DNA of 64,000 nt. Origin: Pseudohaliea sp964438205. GTDB taxonomy: Bacteria > Pseudomonadota > Gammaproteobacteria > Pseudomonadales > Halieaceae. The DNA lies in contig CAYTJQ010000005.1 of assembly GCA_964438205.1 (NCBI GenBank), positions 23,847-87,846 on the forward strand, read 5' to 3'. A program made the translations under genes and the position numbers. Of this stretch, positions 51,941-59,904 are shown piece by piece. The notes under the pieces were generated by a model. It worked only from the letters and a program-made list of their open reading frames with translations, made no database searches and was not told where the DNA came from. Each line of letters starts with the position of its first letter. Position 1 is the stretch's first letter.

Positions 51941-53038
51941 TCAGACCATCAGGGCGCCGAGGCGGGCGATGGAGACGCGGTTGCCGCCGGCGAGCACGGA
52001 CTGGGCGAGCGCGGTTTCCGCCTCGGCCTGCAGCAGTACCGACAGGCGCTCGAGGTTGTCCGCGGGGAGAGTGTCCGGTGTCCAGGTCACCACCCCGATG
52101 CTGAGCGTGGAATAGAGCGCCCCGCCGCGGCCGTCGTCGATGGCGAAGTCCTCCACATCACGACACATGCGCTCGGCGATATCGTGGCCGTGGTGTTCGC
52201 TGCAGGCCGGCAGCAGCACCGCGAACTTGTCTTCGGCGATGCGGGAGATGGAGTCGCTCTCGCGCAGGTCCGAGCTCAGGCGCTGCATCACGCGCTTCAG
52301 GGCGAAGCGGCAGGCCGCCTCGCCGTAGTGGCTGCAAAGGTCGGCCTGCTCGTCGAGGCTGAGAAACAGGAGGCTGACGGGCTGGGCGAAACGCCCGGCG
52401 CGGGCGAGCTCGCGGCCGAGGGCACGGCGGAAGCCGCGGTGGTTGCTGACGCCGGTGACCGGGTCCAGCAGCGTGAACTGGTCCGCCTGCTGGTGCTGGC
52501 GCACGCGCACGAAGGCGGCGGAGACGGACTGGGTGAGGCTGCGCAGGAGCTCGTAGTCGGCGCGCTCCGCCTCCCAGCGCGGCGAGCTCAGGCCCCAGTG
52601 GTAGCTGCCCACGAGGTGCCCGGCCTCGATCAGGGGCATCAGCACCGCGCCGCCGGCCTTGTCGTCCCAGGCCAGGAGACGGAACATGCGCTCGTCACCG
52701 AACTCCACCACCTCGACCTGCGGCACGGCCACGTAGAGGCTCTCGAGGTCGAAGGGATCGACGCCGAGACGGAGGCAGCGCTGACCGACGAGGCGGTCCG
52801 GGAGCAGCGCGCCGAGCTCGCCGTCCGGGTCCGCTAGCTGGAGCTCCGCCGCGGGCAGGCCGAGGCGCTGCGGCAGCTCCACGGTAAGGAAATCAACGAG
52901 GAGGCCGAGGTCCAGCTTCCCCTGCAGCCGGTGATGGGCATAGAGCACCTGTTCCAGGAGGTCGCGCTCGACGCTCACGCGCTCCGTGCCGCGCTGCGCG
53001 GCAGGCTGCTGGCCTTCCCCCCCGTTCGCTTCTGCCAC
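51941..53038 (-). CDS. Degenerate GGDEF-domain protein
   Basis: Protein of 365 residues: an N-terminal coiled or GAF/DUF484-like region (to about residue 190, with WDDKAGGAVLMPLIEAGHLV) and a C-terminal GGDEF-fold domain (LLDPVTGVSNHRGFRRALGR; TLSIGVVTW). The signature that should read GGDEF is AEDKF (residues 268-272), so diguanylate cyclase activity is unlikely. It may act as a c-di-GMP or GTP sensor or a scaffold. No membrane helix is seen. GTG start at 53038, divergent from the TPP riboswitch unit. Confidence 0.82.
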   Translation of the reverse strand: MAEANGGEGQQPAAQRGTERVSVERDLLEQVLYAHHRLQGKLDLGLLVDFLTVELPQRLGLPAAELQLADPDGELGALLPDRLVGQRCLRLGVDPFDLESLYVAVPQVEVVEFGDERMFRLLAWDDKAGGAVLMPLIEAGHLVGSYHWGLSSPRWEAERADYELLRSLTQSVSAAFVRVRQHQQADQFTLLDPVTGVSNHRGFRRALGRELARAGRFAQPVSLLFLSLDEQADLCSHYGEAACRFALKRVMQRLSSDLRESDSISRIAEDKFAVLLPACSEHHGHDIAERMCRDVEDFAIDDGRGGALYSTLSIGVVTWTPDTLPADNLERLSVLLQAEAETALAQSVLAGGNRVSIARLGALMV

Positions 53039-53068
53039 GCCCTGGCCCTCACTGTCGGATGCGGTGAG

Positions 53069-53098
53069 TTTACACCGCCGTTCGCAGGGCCGTATACT
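53069..53098 (+). promoter_or_regulatory. Promoter of the TPP-riboswitch operon
   Basis: TTTACA (53069-53074) and TATACT (53093-53098) are 18 bases apart, a good sigma-70 match. Initiation would fall near 53105, exactly at the start of the riboswitch fold. Confidence 0.65.
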
Positions 53099-53105
53099 CG
53101 GCGCC

Positions 53106-53190
53106 TGCCAAGGGGTGGCCCCGGCCTGAGACGCTCAAGCGAGCGAACCCTTCGAACCTGAACCGGACAATACCGGCGTAGGGATGGTGT
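53106..53190 (+). promoter_or_regulatory. TPP riboswitch (THI box)
   Basis: The conserved thiamine pyrophosphate aptamer is present in order: AGGGGTGG, the CTGAGA pyrimidine-sensor loop (53126-53131), ACCCTTCGAACCTGA, the stem CCGG, ACAATACCGGCG and TAGGGATGG. It ends about 50 bases before the TonB receptor ATG. The spacer has no U-run terminator; GAGGGAGGAGA at 53225-53235 is the ribosome binding site, so control is probably at translation initiation: TPP binding would hide the site and lower expression. Confidence 0.93.
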
Positions 53191-53239
53191 CGCTGGCCCG
53201 CCGTGGCCGCCCTCCCCCGCCGCCCGAGGGAGGAGACCC

Positions 53240-55354
53240 ATGAACCACCCCGCCACCACGACCCGTCCCGGCCTGTTTACCCTGGCCTGCCTGGCCCTTG
53301 CCTCAGCCGCTGCCGGGGCAGCGCCGATCGAGGAGATCGTGGTCACCGCGGAGCTCCGCGAGACCCCGCTCCTCGACCAGGGCGCCAGCACCAGCGTCGT
53401 CGATCGCACGACCATCCGCCAGCGTGCGGCGCGGCACCTGGAGGACGTCCTCAACCTCGCGCCCAACGTCAACTTCGCCGGCGGCAGTTCCCGCGCCCGC
53501 TTTTACCAGGTTCGCGGCATCGGCGAGCGCTCGCAGTTCGTCGAGCCGCTGAACCCCTCCGTGGGCCTGCGCATCGACGGCGTCGACTTCTCCGGCCTGG
53601 GTACCGCCGCGCTGCTCTTCGACGTGGAGCAGGTGGAAGTGCTGCGCGGCCCCCAGGGCACGCTGCACGGTGCCAACGCGCTGGCCGGCCTGATCAACCT
53701 GCAGACGGCGGCCCCCGCGGCGGAAACCGGCGGCCGCGTCGAGGTGAGCGCCGCCGACTACGACACGCGCACCCTCGGCGCCACCCTCACCGGCCCCCTC
53801 ACGGACACGCTGCGCTACCGCCTGAGCCTCGGCCAGAACGTCAGCGACGGCTACCTGGACAACGCCTGGCTGGGCCGCGACGACACCAACGAACGCGACG
53901 AGACGAGCGGCAGCGCCAAGCTGCGCTGGCTGCCGGACGCCCGCAACACCGTCGACCTGCACCTGTTCGCCGTCGACGTGAACAACGGCTACGACGCCTT
54001 CTCCCTCGACAACACCCGGACCACGCTCTCGGACCAGCCCGGTCGCGACACCCTCGAGGCCGTCGCCGGCAGCCTGCAGTGGCACCGGGAGGGGGACGCG
54101 GTCGACCTCGAGACCTTCCTAAGCGCCGCCGACACGGACACGACCTACGCCTACGACGAGGACTGGGCCTACGTCGGTATCGCCCCGGCGCTGGAATACA
54201 GCTCCTTCGACGAGTACCGGCGCGACCGCGACAGCGTCAGCGCCGAGCTGCGCCTGTCCTCGCGGCAGCCGCTGACGCTCTTCGGCCGCTCCACGGACTG
54301 GGTCGCGGGCCTCTACGGCCTGCGCGACGACGAGACACTGCGCCGCCGCTACACCTACCTCGCCAGCGATTTCCACAGCCGCTTCGAGGCGCGCACGGCC
54401 GCGGCCTACGGCCAGCTCGACATCACCCTCGGCGAGGCGCTCACCCTGAGCACGGGGCTGCGCCTGGCCCACCGAGCCATGGACTACGGCGACAGCAACG
54501 GCGTCGACACGAGACCCTCGGACGATCTCTGGGGCGGCAAGGTCGTACTGGCCTGGGACCTCGCTGCAGGCGGCCTCGTCTACGCCAGCGTCTCCCGCGG
54601 CTACCGCGCCGGCGGCGTCAACGCCGGGGTGCTGGCCACGGACCCGGACTCCGTGGGTGACGGCGCCGCCGTCCTCGCGGCGAACACGACCTTCGACCAG
54701 GAACTGCTCTGGAACTACGAGCTCGGCCACAAGGCGCTGCTCGCGGACGGCCGTCTCTCGAGCCGCCTCGCGCTGTTCTTCATGGACCGGCGCGACCAGC
54801 AGGTGCGCGGCTCGCTGGTGCTGCCGCGGCCGGACGGCAGCACGGCGTTCATCGACTACACGGACAACGCCGCCTCCGGCAGCAACCTCGGCCTCGAGTG
54901 GGAAATCGACTGGCGGCCGACGGACAGCCTCGCCCTCTTCGCCAGCATCGGCCTGCTCGACGCGACCTTCGACGACTACGTGAATGCCGGCGGTGACGAC
55001 CTCGACGGACGCGACCAGGCCCATGCGCCGAACTACCAGTACGCCGCGGGCATGACCTGGACCTCGCCCGGCGGCTGGTACCTGCGCGCCGAGGCCGAGG
55101 GCAAGGACGGGTTCTACTTCTCGGACCGGCACGCCGCGCGTGCCGGCGCCTACGACCTGTTCCACCTGCGCGGCGGCCTGCGCACGGCGCACTGGGACGC
55201 GTCCCTGTGGGTGCGCAACCTCGGCGACGAGGACTACGCGATCCGCGGCTTCGGCAGCTTCGGCAACGACCCGCGCAAGGGCTACGCCGTCGAGCCCTAC
55301 TACCAGTACGGCGAACCGCGCGTTGTCGGCGCGAGCCTCGCCTACCGGTTCTAG
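53240..55354 (+). CDS. TonB-dependent outer membrane receptor, probable thiamine/thiamine-precursor importer
   Basis: Outer-membrane 22-strand receptor of 704 residues. Signal peptide (LFTLACLALASAAAGAAP), TonB box region EEIVVTAEL, plug domain (TIRQRAARHLEDVLNLAPNV; VEVLRGPQGTLHGANALAGL) and a beta-barrel ending in the aromatic SLAYRF. TonB receptors behind THI boxes were described by comparative genomics as thiamine transporters (Omr1 type). The TPP riboswitch directly upstream makes thiamine or a pyrimidine/thiazole precursor the likely substrate. The stop overlaps the next start by one base. Confidence 0.93.
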   Translation: MNHPATTTRPGLFTLACLALASAAAGAAPIEEIVVTAELRETPLLDQGASTSVVDRTTIRQRAARHLEDVLNLAPNVNFAGGSSRARFYQVRGIGERSQFVEPLNPSVGLRIDGVDFSGLGTAALLFDVEQVEVLRGPQGTLHGANALAGLINLQTAAPAAETGGRVEVSAADYDTRTLGATLTGPLTDTLRYRLSLGQNVSDGYLDNAWLGRDDTNERDETSGSAKLRWLPDARNTVDLHLFAVDVNNGYDAFSLDNTRTTLSDQPGRDTLEAVAGSLQWHREGDAVDLETFLSAADTDTTYAYDEDWAYVGIAPALEYSSFDEYRRDRDSVSAELRLSSRQPLTLFGRSTDWVAGLYGLRDDETLRRRYTYLASDFHSRFEARTAAAYGQLDITLGEALTLSTGLRLAHRAMDYGDSNGVDTRPSDDLWGGKVVLAWDLAAGGLVYASVSRGYRAGGVNAGVLATDPDSVGDGAAVLAANTTFDQELLWNYELGHKALLADGRLSSRLALFFMDRRDQQVRGSLVLPRPDGSTAFIDYTDNAASGSNLGLEWEIDWRPTDSLALFASIGLLDATFDDYVNAGGDDLDGRDQAHAPNYQYAAGMTWTSPGGWYLRAEAEGKDGFYFSDRHAARAGAYDLFHLRGGLRTAHWDASLWVRNLGDEDYAIRGFGSFGNDPRKGYAVEPYYQYGEPRVVGASLAYRF

Positions 55355-56157
55355 TGTCCCGCCTCGCTGCGGCGCTCGCGACCTGCCGGGCCTGGGCACT
55401 CGAACCGCGGCCCCCGGGGGAACCCCGGGCGCTGCGGCGGCTCCCCGGTGGCGAGAGTAACGAGAGCTGGCTGGTCGCCTGGGGCGATCGCCGGCTGGTG
55501 CTCCGGCTCGATGGCGTCGACCCGGCGGCGCCGGGGCTGGACCGCGCCGAAGAAGTCGCGCTGCAGGATGCGGCAGCCGCCGCGGGGCTCGCACCGAAGC
55601 CGCGTTTCGGCGAAGCGGACTTCCTGGTCAGCGACTATCTCGGCGACGACGGCGAGGGCCCGGACCCGGCGGATGCCGTGGCCCGCGCCCGGCTGCTACG
55701 CGCCATCCATGCGCTGAGGGTGCCGGCGCGGCGCCTGCTGCCGGCGGCCTACCTCGAGGCCTGCGAGGCGCGTGCCGGCCTGGTACCGTCGGCGCTGCCG
55801 GCCCGGGCCAGGGAACGCTGTACTGCGCTCGTCGTCCCCGGCGACGCCCCGGTGCTGTGCCACAACGACCTGACGGCCGCGAACTGCCTGCGTCACCGCG
55901 GCCGGCTGCTGGCCATCGACTGGGAGTATGCCGCCCTCGGCAACCGCTGGCTCGACCTGGCCCGCGCGGCCGGTGGCAGCGCCGCCGCGGTCGAGGCCTA
56001 CCTGGGGCGGCCGCCCACGGGCGAAGAGCATGGCGCCCTGGCGGCCGCGGCGGCACTGCTCCCCTACCTCGACGCCCTCTGGTATGCGCTCCACGGCCGC
56101 GATGACGCGGTAGACTGGCGGGCCGTGACCCGCGCCCTCGAGACCGCCGATGACTGA
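55354..56157 (+). CDS. Thiamine-kinase-like phosphotransferase (APH/choline kinase family)
   Basis: APH-fold kinase of 267 residues. N-lobe GGESNESWLVAWGDRRLVLR, catalytic Brenner motif H170-N-D172 (LCHNDLTAANCL) and the metal motif D189-W-E (AIDWEYAALGNRWLDLARA). The last block is shared by choline, homoserine-like and thiamine (ThiK) kinases. Being translationally coupled to a TPP-controlled receptor (TAGTG overlap), ThiK, which makes thiamine phosphate for salvage, is the best guess. GTG start at 55354. Confidence 0.82.
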   Translation: MSRLAAALATCRAWALEPRPPGEPRALRRLPGGESNESWLVAWGDRRLVLRLDGVDPAAPGLDRAEEVALQDAAAAAGLAPKPRFGEADFLVSDYLGDDGEGPDPADAVARARLLRAIHALRVPARRLLPAAYLEACEARAGLVPSALPARARERCTALVVPGDAPVLCHNDLTAANCLRHRGRLLAIDWEYAALGNRWLDLARAAGGSAAAVEAYLGRPPTGEEHGALAAAAALLPYLDALWYALHGRDDAVDWRAVTRALETADD

Positions 56158-57094
56158 CGCCACCGCCACGCCCTGGCACATCCTCGGCGCCGGCGCCATG
56201 GGCACGCTCTTCGCCCACCGGCTCACCGCGGCGGGCATCCCGGTCGTTCTCGTCGGCCGGGCGCAAGGCACCCCCTCCCTCGTGCACACGCTGCGCAACG
56301 CGGCCGGGGACAGCGAGCGGTGCTTTCCCCTGGAGGGCCCGGCTTCGGCGGGCGCGGTCGAGCGGCTGCTGGTCGCGGTGAAGGCGCCGGCGGTCAGCGC
56401 CGCGGTCACCGCGCTGGCGCCGCGGCTCGCGCCCGAGGCGGTCGTGGTGGTGCTGGCCAACGGGCGCGGCTACCGCGAGGCGCTGGCGCCCTGCCTGGGC
56501 GGCCGGCCCCTGTACCGCGGGGTGACCAGCGAGGGCGCCTACCGGGAGAGCGGGACCGTCACGGTGCACGCCGGCACGGGCTGGACGCGCATCGGCAACC
56601 CGGCCGGCGAGGCCCGGCCGCCACGCTGGTTCACTGCCGGCCCGGGCCGGCTGCCCCGGGTCACCTGGGACGCCGCCATCGAGCAGGCGCTCTGGGAGAA
56701 GCTGGCCGTGAACTGCGTCATCAACGGCATCACGGCGCTGCACGGCTGTCGCAACGGCGCCCTGCTGACGGATCCGGCCGCGCGCCGGGACTGCGACGCG
56801 CTGTGCCTGGAAACGGTCGCCGCGCTGCGGGCCCTGGGGCGGCCGCAGCTGGCCGCCGCGCTGCCGCGCACCGTGGCGAGCGTACTGCGCGCCACCGCCG
56901 GCAACCGCTCGTCCATGCTCGCAGACCGGCTCGCCGGGCGGGAAACGGAAGTCGACTACATCAACGGCTTCCTCGTTGCCCGCTGCGCGGCCCAGGGCGG
57001 CCACCTGCCCCGCCACAGCGCACTCCTCGAGCGGGTCCGGGCCCTGCACCCCCCGGGCGCACGCCGCGATGCCGGCGGCAGTCCCCTTGCCTGA
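56150..57094 (+). CDS. panE: 2-dehydropantoate 2-reductase family protein (PanE/ApbA)
   Basis: NADPH-dependent ketopantoate reductase of the pantothenate/CoA pathway, 314 residues. Rossmann motif HILGAGAMGTLFAHRL, catalytic Lys and Asn in LWEKLAVNCVINGITAL, and the C-terminal NRSSMLADRLAGRETEVDYI match the family. It overlaps the kinase gene by 8 bases, so it falls under the same TPP riboswitch. The allele name apbA came from thiamine genetics in Salmonella. Some family members act on other 2-keto acids, so the exact substrate is less certain than the fold. Confidence 0.85.
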   Translation: MTDATATPWHILGAGAMGTLFAHRLTAAGIPVVLVGRAQGTPSLVHTLRNAAGDSERCFPLEGPASAGAVERLLVAVKAPAVSAAVTALAPRLAPEAVVVVLANGRGYREALAPCLGGRPLYRGVTSEGAYRESGTVTVHAGTGWTRIGNPAGEARPPRWFTAGPGRLPRVTWDAAIEQALWEKLAVNCVINGITALHGCRNGALLTDPAARRDCDALCLETVAALRALGRPQLAAALPRTVASVLRATAGNRSSMLADRLAGRETEVDYINGFLVARCAAQGGHLPRHSALLERVRALHPPGARRDAGGSPLA

Positions 57095-57433
57095 GGGATC
57101 CGCGGGCCGACCGGGCCGGGAAGAATCCGCTGGACTGGCGCTCCGATTCACGGTAGCTTGGCTGAAGCTCGAGCGTTTGCTCTCTATTTACTTGCTCCAT
57201 TTGCTGCCAGTTGATCCGGCACGCAGTCTTGAAGCCTCCAGGTAAAGATCGATCTGCCCCGCGCACTTCGCGTCGAATCCGCCGGCACGCGCTTCGGCTC
57301 ATGATGGCCGATTGGAACGGCCGCACTTGCACAACAGCCAGGGGGCTTCGGGAACCCGCTTTGGTTCCCGAACCCCCTGGCAGCGCGCGGGCGGCGAGCG
57401 TCCACGCGCTTAGCGACATTGACGGAGCTGCCG
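57095..57433. other. 339-base intergenic region with a strong hairpin
   Basis: No convincing gene is seen. Base composition is more even than in the flanking coding DNA. The main structure is an inverted repeat: 57338-57356 and 57363-57380 pair over 18 bases with one bulged C (57346) around the six-base loop CGCTTT. It lacks a following U tract on both strands. ACGGAG (57422-57427) is the ribosome binding site of the next gene. Confidence 0.7.
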
Positions 57434-57607
57434 ATGGCCAGGAAAAACTACTCGTTCGAAAAGCGTCAGAGAGAGCTTGCCAAGAAGAAGAAGCGGGAAG
57501 ACAAGCTTCAACAGCGATCGGAACAGCGCCGGGACAGGTCGCAGCAGGACGACGCGGAGCATAGTGAAGCGGGTCAGCCAGGCGGAGAGGTGCCTGATCA
57601 TTCATGA
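57434..57607 (+). CDS. Small conserved basic protein
   Basis: Protein of 57 residues starting MARKNYSFEKRQRELAKKKK, a Lys/Arg/Glu-rich helical sequence, followed by a polar Gln/Asp/Glu end. Short proteins of the same type (xNFSFEKRQKELAKKKKKEEK-like) recur in proteobacteria without assigned function; they could bind nucleic acid or ribosomes. ATG at 57434 follows ACGGAG; an upstream ATG at 57419 is less likely. Confidence 0.75.
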   Translation: MARKNYSFEKRQRELAKKKKREDKLQQRSEQRRDRSQQDDAEHSEAGQPGGEVPDHS

Positions 57608-57673
57608 CAGCCGCTGAGCACCGCCGCCCGGTGAGAATGCCGGCAAGGGCGCCGGTTGCCAGCCGATAGCCGC

Positions 57674-58543
57674 ATGGAAACGCTGTCCATTCATCACCGA
57701 ACGAGTTACCACTACCACGACAAGGTGCGCTTCGGGCCGCACCGGTTGATGCTGCGACCGCGCGAGAACCGCAACCTGCGGCTGCTGGCGCACGACGTGC
57801 AGTGCACACCGGCAGCGCAGCTGACCTGGGCGCACGATGTCCAGGACAACACGGTCGCCACCGCGGTATTTTCCGGCGCATCGGACACCCTGGTGATAGA
57901 GAGTTCGGCCGAGCTCACGCTGGACGTCGACCAGTGGCCGGTATTCGACATCGCCGCATCAGCGGCAAGCTATCCGTTCCTGCTGACCCGGGAGGAAATG
58001 ACGGATCTTGGCGCACTGCGGCTGCAGAGCTATCTCGATTCATCGGGTCAGTTGCTCGCCTGGGCCAGGAGCTTCGTCGACGGAAAGGGCTGCGACACGC
58101 TCAGCCTGCTGAAGAACATTGCAGCCGGTGCGGCGGCCGGGATGACCTACGGGGTTCGCGACGACGAGCATACCCAGACGCCGGTGCAGACGCTGGCCTG
58201 TCGCAGCGGGTCCTGCCGCGATTTCGCGGTGCTCTTCGTCGATGCGGTTCGAAGCCTGGGCTTTGGCGCCCGGATTGTCTCCGGCTACCTCTACGATCCC
58301 CACGCCGCGGCGACGGGTTCGTCGGGCTCCGGCTCGACCCATGCCTGGGCCGACGTGTATGTGCCCGGTGCCGGCTGGATCACCTTTGACCCCACCAACC
58401 AGACCGTCGGCGGCCACAACCTCATACCGGTCGCCATGGCTCGCGATATCAGCCAGACCATGCCGGTCACCGGCAGTTACGTCGGTGATGAACGAGCTTT
58501 CTCGCACATGCAGGTGGTCGTGAGCGTCAGCAGCCGGCACTAG
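57674..58543 (+). CDS. Transglutaminase-like cysteine protease family protein
   Basis: Cytosolic transglutaminase-fold protein of 289 residues. An N-terminal beta domain typical of the family (SIHHRTSYHYHDKVRFGPHR; LMLRPRENRNLRLLA) is followed by the catalytic core: Cys in CRSGSCRDFAVLFVDA, His in STHAWADVYVPG and Asp in FDPTNQTVGGHNLIPVA. Such proteins probably act as peptidases or amidases; the substrate is unknown. The stop codon shares the palindrome CTAG with the stop of the convergent kinase gene. Codon use is less extreme in G/C than in the neighbours. Confidence 0.9.
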   Translation: METLSIHHRTSYHYHDKVRFGPHRLMLRPRENRNLRLLAHDVQCTPAAQLTWAHDVQDNTVATAVFSGASDTLVIESSAELTLDVDQWPVFDIAASAASYPFLLTREEMTDLGALRLQSYLDSSGQLLAWARSFVDGKGCDTLSLLKNIAAGAAAGMTYGVRDDEHTQTPVQTLACRSGSCRDFAVLFVDAVRSLGFGARIVSGYLYDPHAAATGSSGSGSTHAWADVYVPGAGWITFDPTNQTVGGHNLIPVAMARDISQTMPVTGSYVGDERAFSHMQVVVSVSSRH

Positions 58544-59898
58544 TCCGCTCGCAGCCGGTGCGCGGCGAGACGCCGCACCGCCAGCCGCCAGTGGCCGATG
58601 TCCGCATCCGGGAACAGGGCCTCGTGGCCCGCCGCGCCGTCCAGCCCGAGCAGGCAGAGCGCACGCCGGCAGTCGAGGGACAGGCGCAGGCGCGCCTGCG
58701 GGCGGCAGTGCAGCTGGCGGCCCTCCCCCGTGAGCAGCCAGCGCCCGCCGGGCACCTGTTCGCCGGTGAGCTCCAGGGCGCCGCGTGCCCGCAGCGCCGC
58801 GGCGAACTCGGCCTGCAGCCAGTCGCGGCTGATGCCCGCCTCGAGGTCCGTGCCCGGCTCGATACTCACCCGCGGCGGCGCCAGGGCGAGGCAGGGAGGC
58901 CCCGCAGCCAGCCGCCAGCTGCCGGCCCAGACCAGGCCGGCGATGAGGACAGAAGCGGCGGCAACCGACGCGACCCGGACCGCCGGCCGCCGCAGCCAGC
59001 GGGCGAGCGCCTCGCGCCGCGCCCGGCGCCGGGAGGCGGCGCCGAGGGCCGCGGGCAGGGGCGGTGGTTCCGCCGGGGCCGGGCGCTGAAAGGCATCGGC
59101 CAGCTCCCGCGCCACGGCGTGCCCCGGTACCGCCAGCTCCCGTGCCAGCGTCCGGAGCTGCCGCCGCACGACACCGGCGGTGGGTGGTCGTGCCGCCGGG
59201 TCCGCGGCCAGCAGCGCGGCCAGGAGCTCGGCGAGGGCCGGGGGCAGCGCCGGCCCGAGGGGCGGGAATTCCCCGCGCAGGATGCGCTCCCCGGCCTCCG
59301 TCCCCGCGAACGGGTCGAACCCGGTCAGCAGCCGGTAGAGCAGGCGCCCGAGGGCGAAGAGGTCGGAGCGGGCATCCAGGCCCTCACCGCGCAGGTGCTC
59401 GGGCGTCCAGGCCGTGGCGCTCACCGCCGCCGGTTTTTCCGCCACCGCCACGGCCACGCCGAAGTCGGTGAGCAGCGCGCGGCCACCCTCGTCGATGAGC
59501 ACGTTTCCCGCCTTCAGGTCGCCGTGCACGATGCCCTGGCGGTGCGCGGCGGCCAGCGCCGCCGCGACGTCCGCGGCGAGGGCGAGGGCGGTTGTCGGCG
59601 ACAGGCGGCGCCCGCGGAGCGCGGCCTCGAGGTCGCAGCCGGGCACGTATTGAAAGACCAGCAGCAGCTCCCGGCCCGCGGCGAGCAGGTCGAAGACCCG
59701 CGGCACCCGCGGATGGTCGATGGCCGCGCAGCGGCGCGCCTCCTCGAGCGCCCGGCGCCGCGCGAGCCGCGCCGCCGGCAGCCGGTGATGCTTCAGGGCG
59801 ACATGGCGCCGGAGCCGCGGGTCGAAGGCGAGGAGCACGGACCCCTCGCCACCGCTGCCGAGCGCGCGGATGACCCGGTAGGGACCGACGCGGGCCAC
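58540..59898 (-). CDS. Membrane Hanks-type Ser/Thr protein kinase
   Basis: Eukaryotic-like kinase of 452 residues. Gly loop LGSGGEGSVLLAF (residues 13-25), catalytic Lys36 (VALK), catalytic loop H125-GDLKAGN132 (HGD in place of HRD) and DFG 145-147. After the kinase domain (to about 265) comes a basic juxtamembrane stretch, one transmembrane helix (about 308-330, SVAAASVLIAGLVWAGSW) and an extracytoplasmic domain of about 120 residues with several cysteines, a likely sensor. GTG start lies 6 bases after the stop of the FHA activator gene, so both are one operon. Confidence 0.93.
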   Translation of the reverse strand: MARVGPYRVIRALGSGGEGSVLLAFDPRLRRHVALKHHRLPAARLARRRALEEARRCAAIDHPRVPRVFDLLAAGRELLLVFQYVPGCDLEAALRGRRLSPTTALALAADVAAALAAAHRQGIVHGDLKAGNVLIDEGGRALLTDFGVAVAVAEKPAAVSATAWTPEHLRGEGLDARSDLFALGRLLYRLLTGFDPFAGTEAGERILRGEFPPLGPALPPALAELLAALLAADPAARPPTAGVVRRQLRTLARELAVPGHAVARELADAFQRPAPAEPPPLPAALGAASRRRARREALARWLRRPAVRVASVAAASVLIAGLVWAGSWRLAAGPPCLALAPPRVSIEPGTDLEAGISRDWLQAEFAAALRARGALELTGEQVPGGRWLLTGEGRQLHCRPQARLRLSLDCRRALCLLGLDGAAGHEALFPDADIGHWRLAVRRLAAHRLRAD

Positions 59899-59904
59899 GG
59901 GAGC

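Noticed and set aside
51941..53038. Active diguanylate cyclase
   Set aside because: Signature is AEDKF instead of GGDEF, so catalysis is unlikely.
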